This document shows positions 14,684 to 14,763 of a stretch of 14,763 nucleotides of DNA, one piece after another. The notes beneath the pieces are model-generated. The model made no database searches. It was given only the letters and a program-made list of their open reading frames with translations, and was not told where the DNA came from. The stretch's first letter is position 1; each line of letters begins with the position of its first letter. The translations under genes and the position numbers were made by a program. The stretch is from Neisseriaceae bacterium (GTDB lineage Bacteria; Pseudomonadota; Gammaproteobacteria; Burkholderiales; Neisseriaceae): assembly GCA_030151665.1 (NCBI GenBank), contig JASLDB010000232.1:1-14763 (forward strand). Direction: 5' to 3'.

Positions 14684-14763
14684 TTAATTTGTTTTAAAAA
14701 AAAGCCAAAATATCTATTTTGGCTTTTTTTTAAAACAAATTAATTATGCTTTCTTACGCAACC
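14664..14763. repeat. 100-bp near-perfect palindrome to the end of the window
   Basis: Arms 14664-14712 and 14715-14763 are exact reverse complements (49 bp each) around the dinucleotide TC. The left arm includes the last codons of trmA (LRKKA and stop), so the right arm reads back as the same codons on the minus strand. This extends well beyond what the terminator hairpin explains. Confidence 0.95.
14696..14731. terminator. Intrinsic terminator after trmA
   Basis: GCCAAAATA (14704-14712) pairs with TATTTTGGC (14715-14723) across TC (in practice a slightly wider loop), flanked by A8 on the left and T8 on the right. It works in principle in both directions and begins 20 bp after the trmA stop. 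Confidence 0.8.

Noticed and set aside
1..14763. DNA-uptake sequences typical of Neisseriaceae
   Set aside because: I looked for recurring CCTGAA/GTCTGAA-type 10-12-mers and saw only scattered partial matches inside genes, so I do not call any. A motif count would settle it.

Overview
The window looks like chromosomal DNA of a moderately AT-rich betaproteobacterium, most plausibly a member or relative of the Neisseriaceae. I base this on the DEAD-box helicase, which is of the betaproteobacterial type; on an RlmK methyltransferase that stands alone instead of being fused to RlmL; and on PgpB and TrmA proteins that match the E. coli ones motif for motif. I did not see the short DNA-uptake repeats that crowd Neisseria genomes, so the genus stays open. 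No phage, transposon, CRISPR or plasmid functions are visible.

Layout. (1) 2-1666, minus strand: a DEAD-box RNA helicase whose C-terminal Arg/Gly/Asp/Ser-rich tail contains four 39-bp tandem repeats. It is preceded by a roughly 285-nt structured leader and a near-consensus promoter. (2) 2077-3030, plus: RlmK-like 23S rRNA methyltransferase. (3) 3035-4426, minus: coniferyl-aldehyde-dehydrogenase-like enzyme. It converges on rlmK with 4 bp between stop codons, and a likely rlmK terminator lies inside its coding sequence. (4) 4653-12545, plus: a complete kdpFABCDE locus, including a 27-residue KdpF. It is preceded by an AT-rich promoter region with two identical TTTTTTATAAG boxes. (5) 12546-12857: an intergenic region with a perfect FNR box (TTGAT-N4-ATCAA), a minus-strand -10 and a minus-strand intrinsic terminator. 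Together these suggest a small oxygen-regulated RNA. (6) 12858-14683, plus: pgpB and trmA, overlapping by ATGA. (7) 14664-14763: a 100-bp near-perfect palindrome centred on the trmA terminator and running to the last base of the window.

How the genes work together. KdpFABC is the high-affinity ATP-driven K+ pump, and KdpD/KdpE is the sensor kinase and response regulator that induce it. All six genes are packed as one transcription unit, so the regulators are probably made with the pump. The other genes are core functions: RNA remodelling, 23S rRNA and tRNA methylation, lipid-phosphate dephosphorylation and aldehyde oxidation.

The most interesting non-coding signals are the FNR-box/terminator cassette after kdpE, the structured helicase leader, the repeated boxes upstream of kdp, and the terminal palindrome. 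The palindrome is more likely an assembly fold-back than biology. I saw no clearly new protein system.
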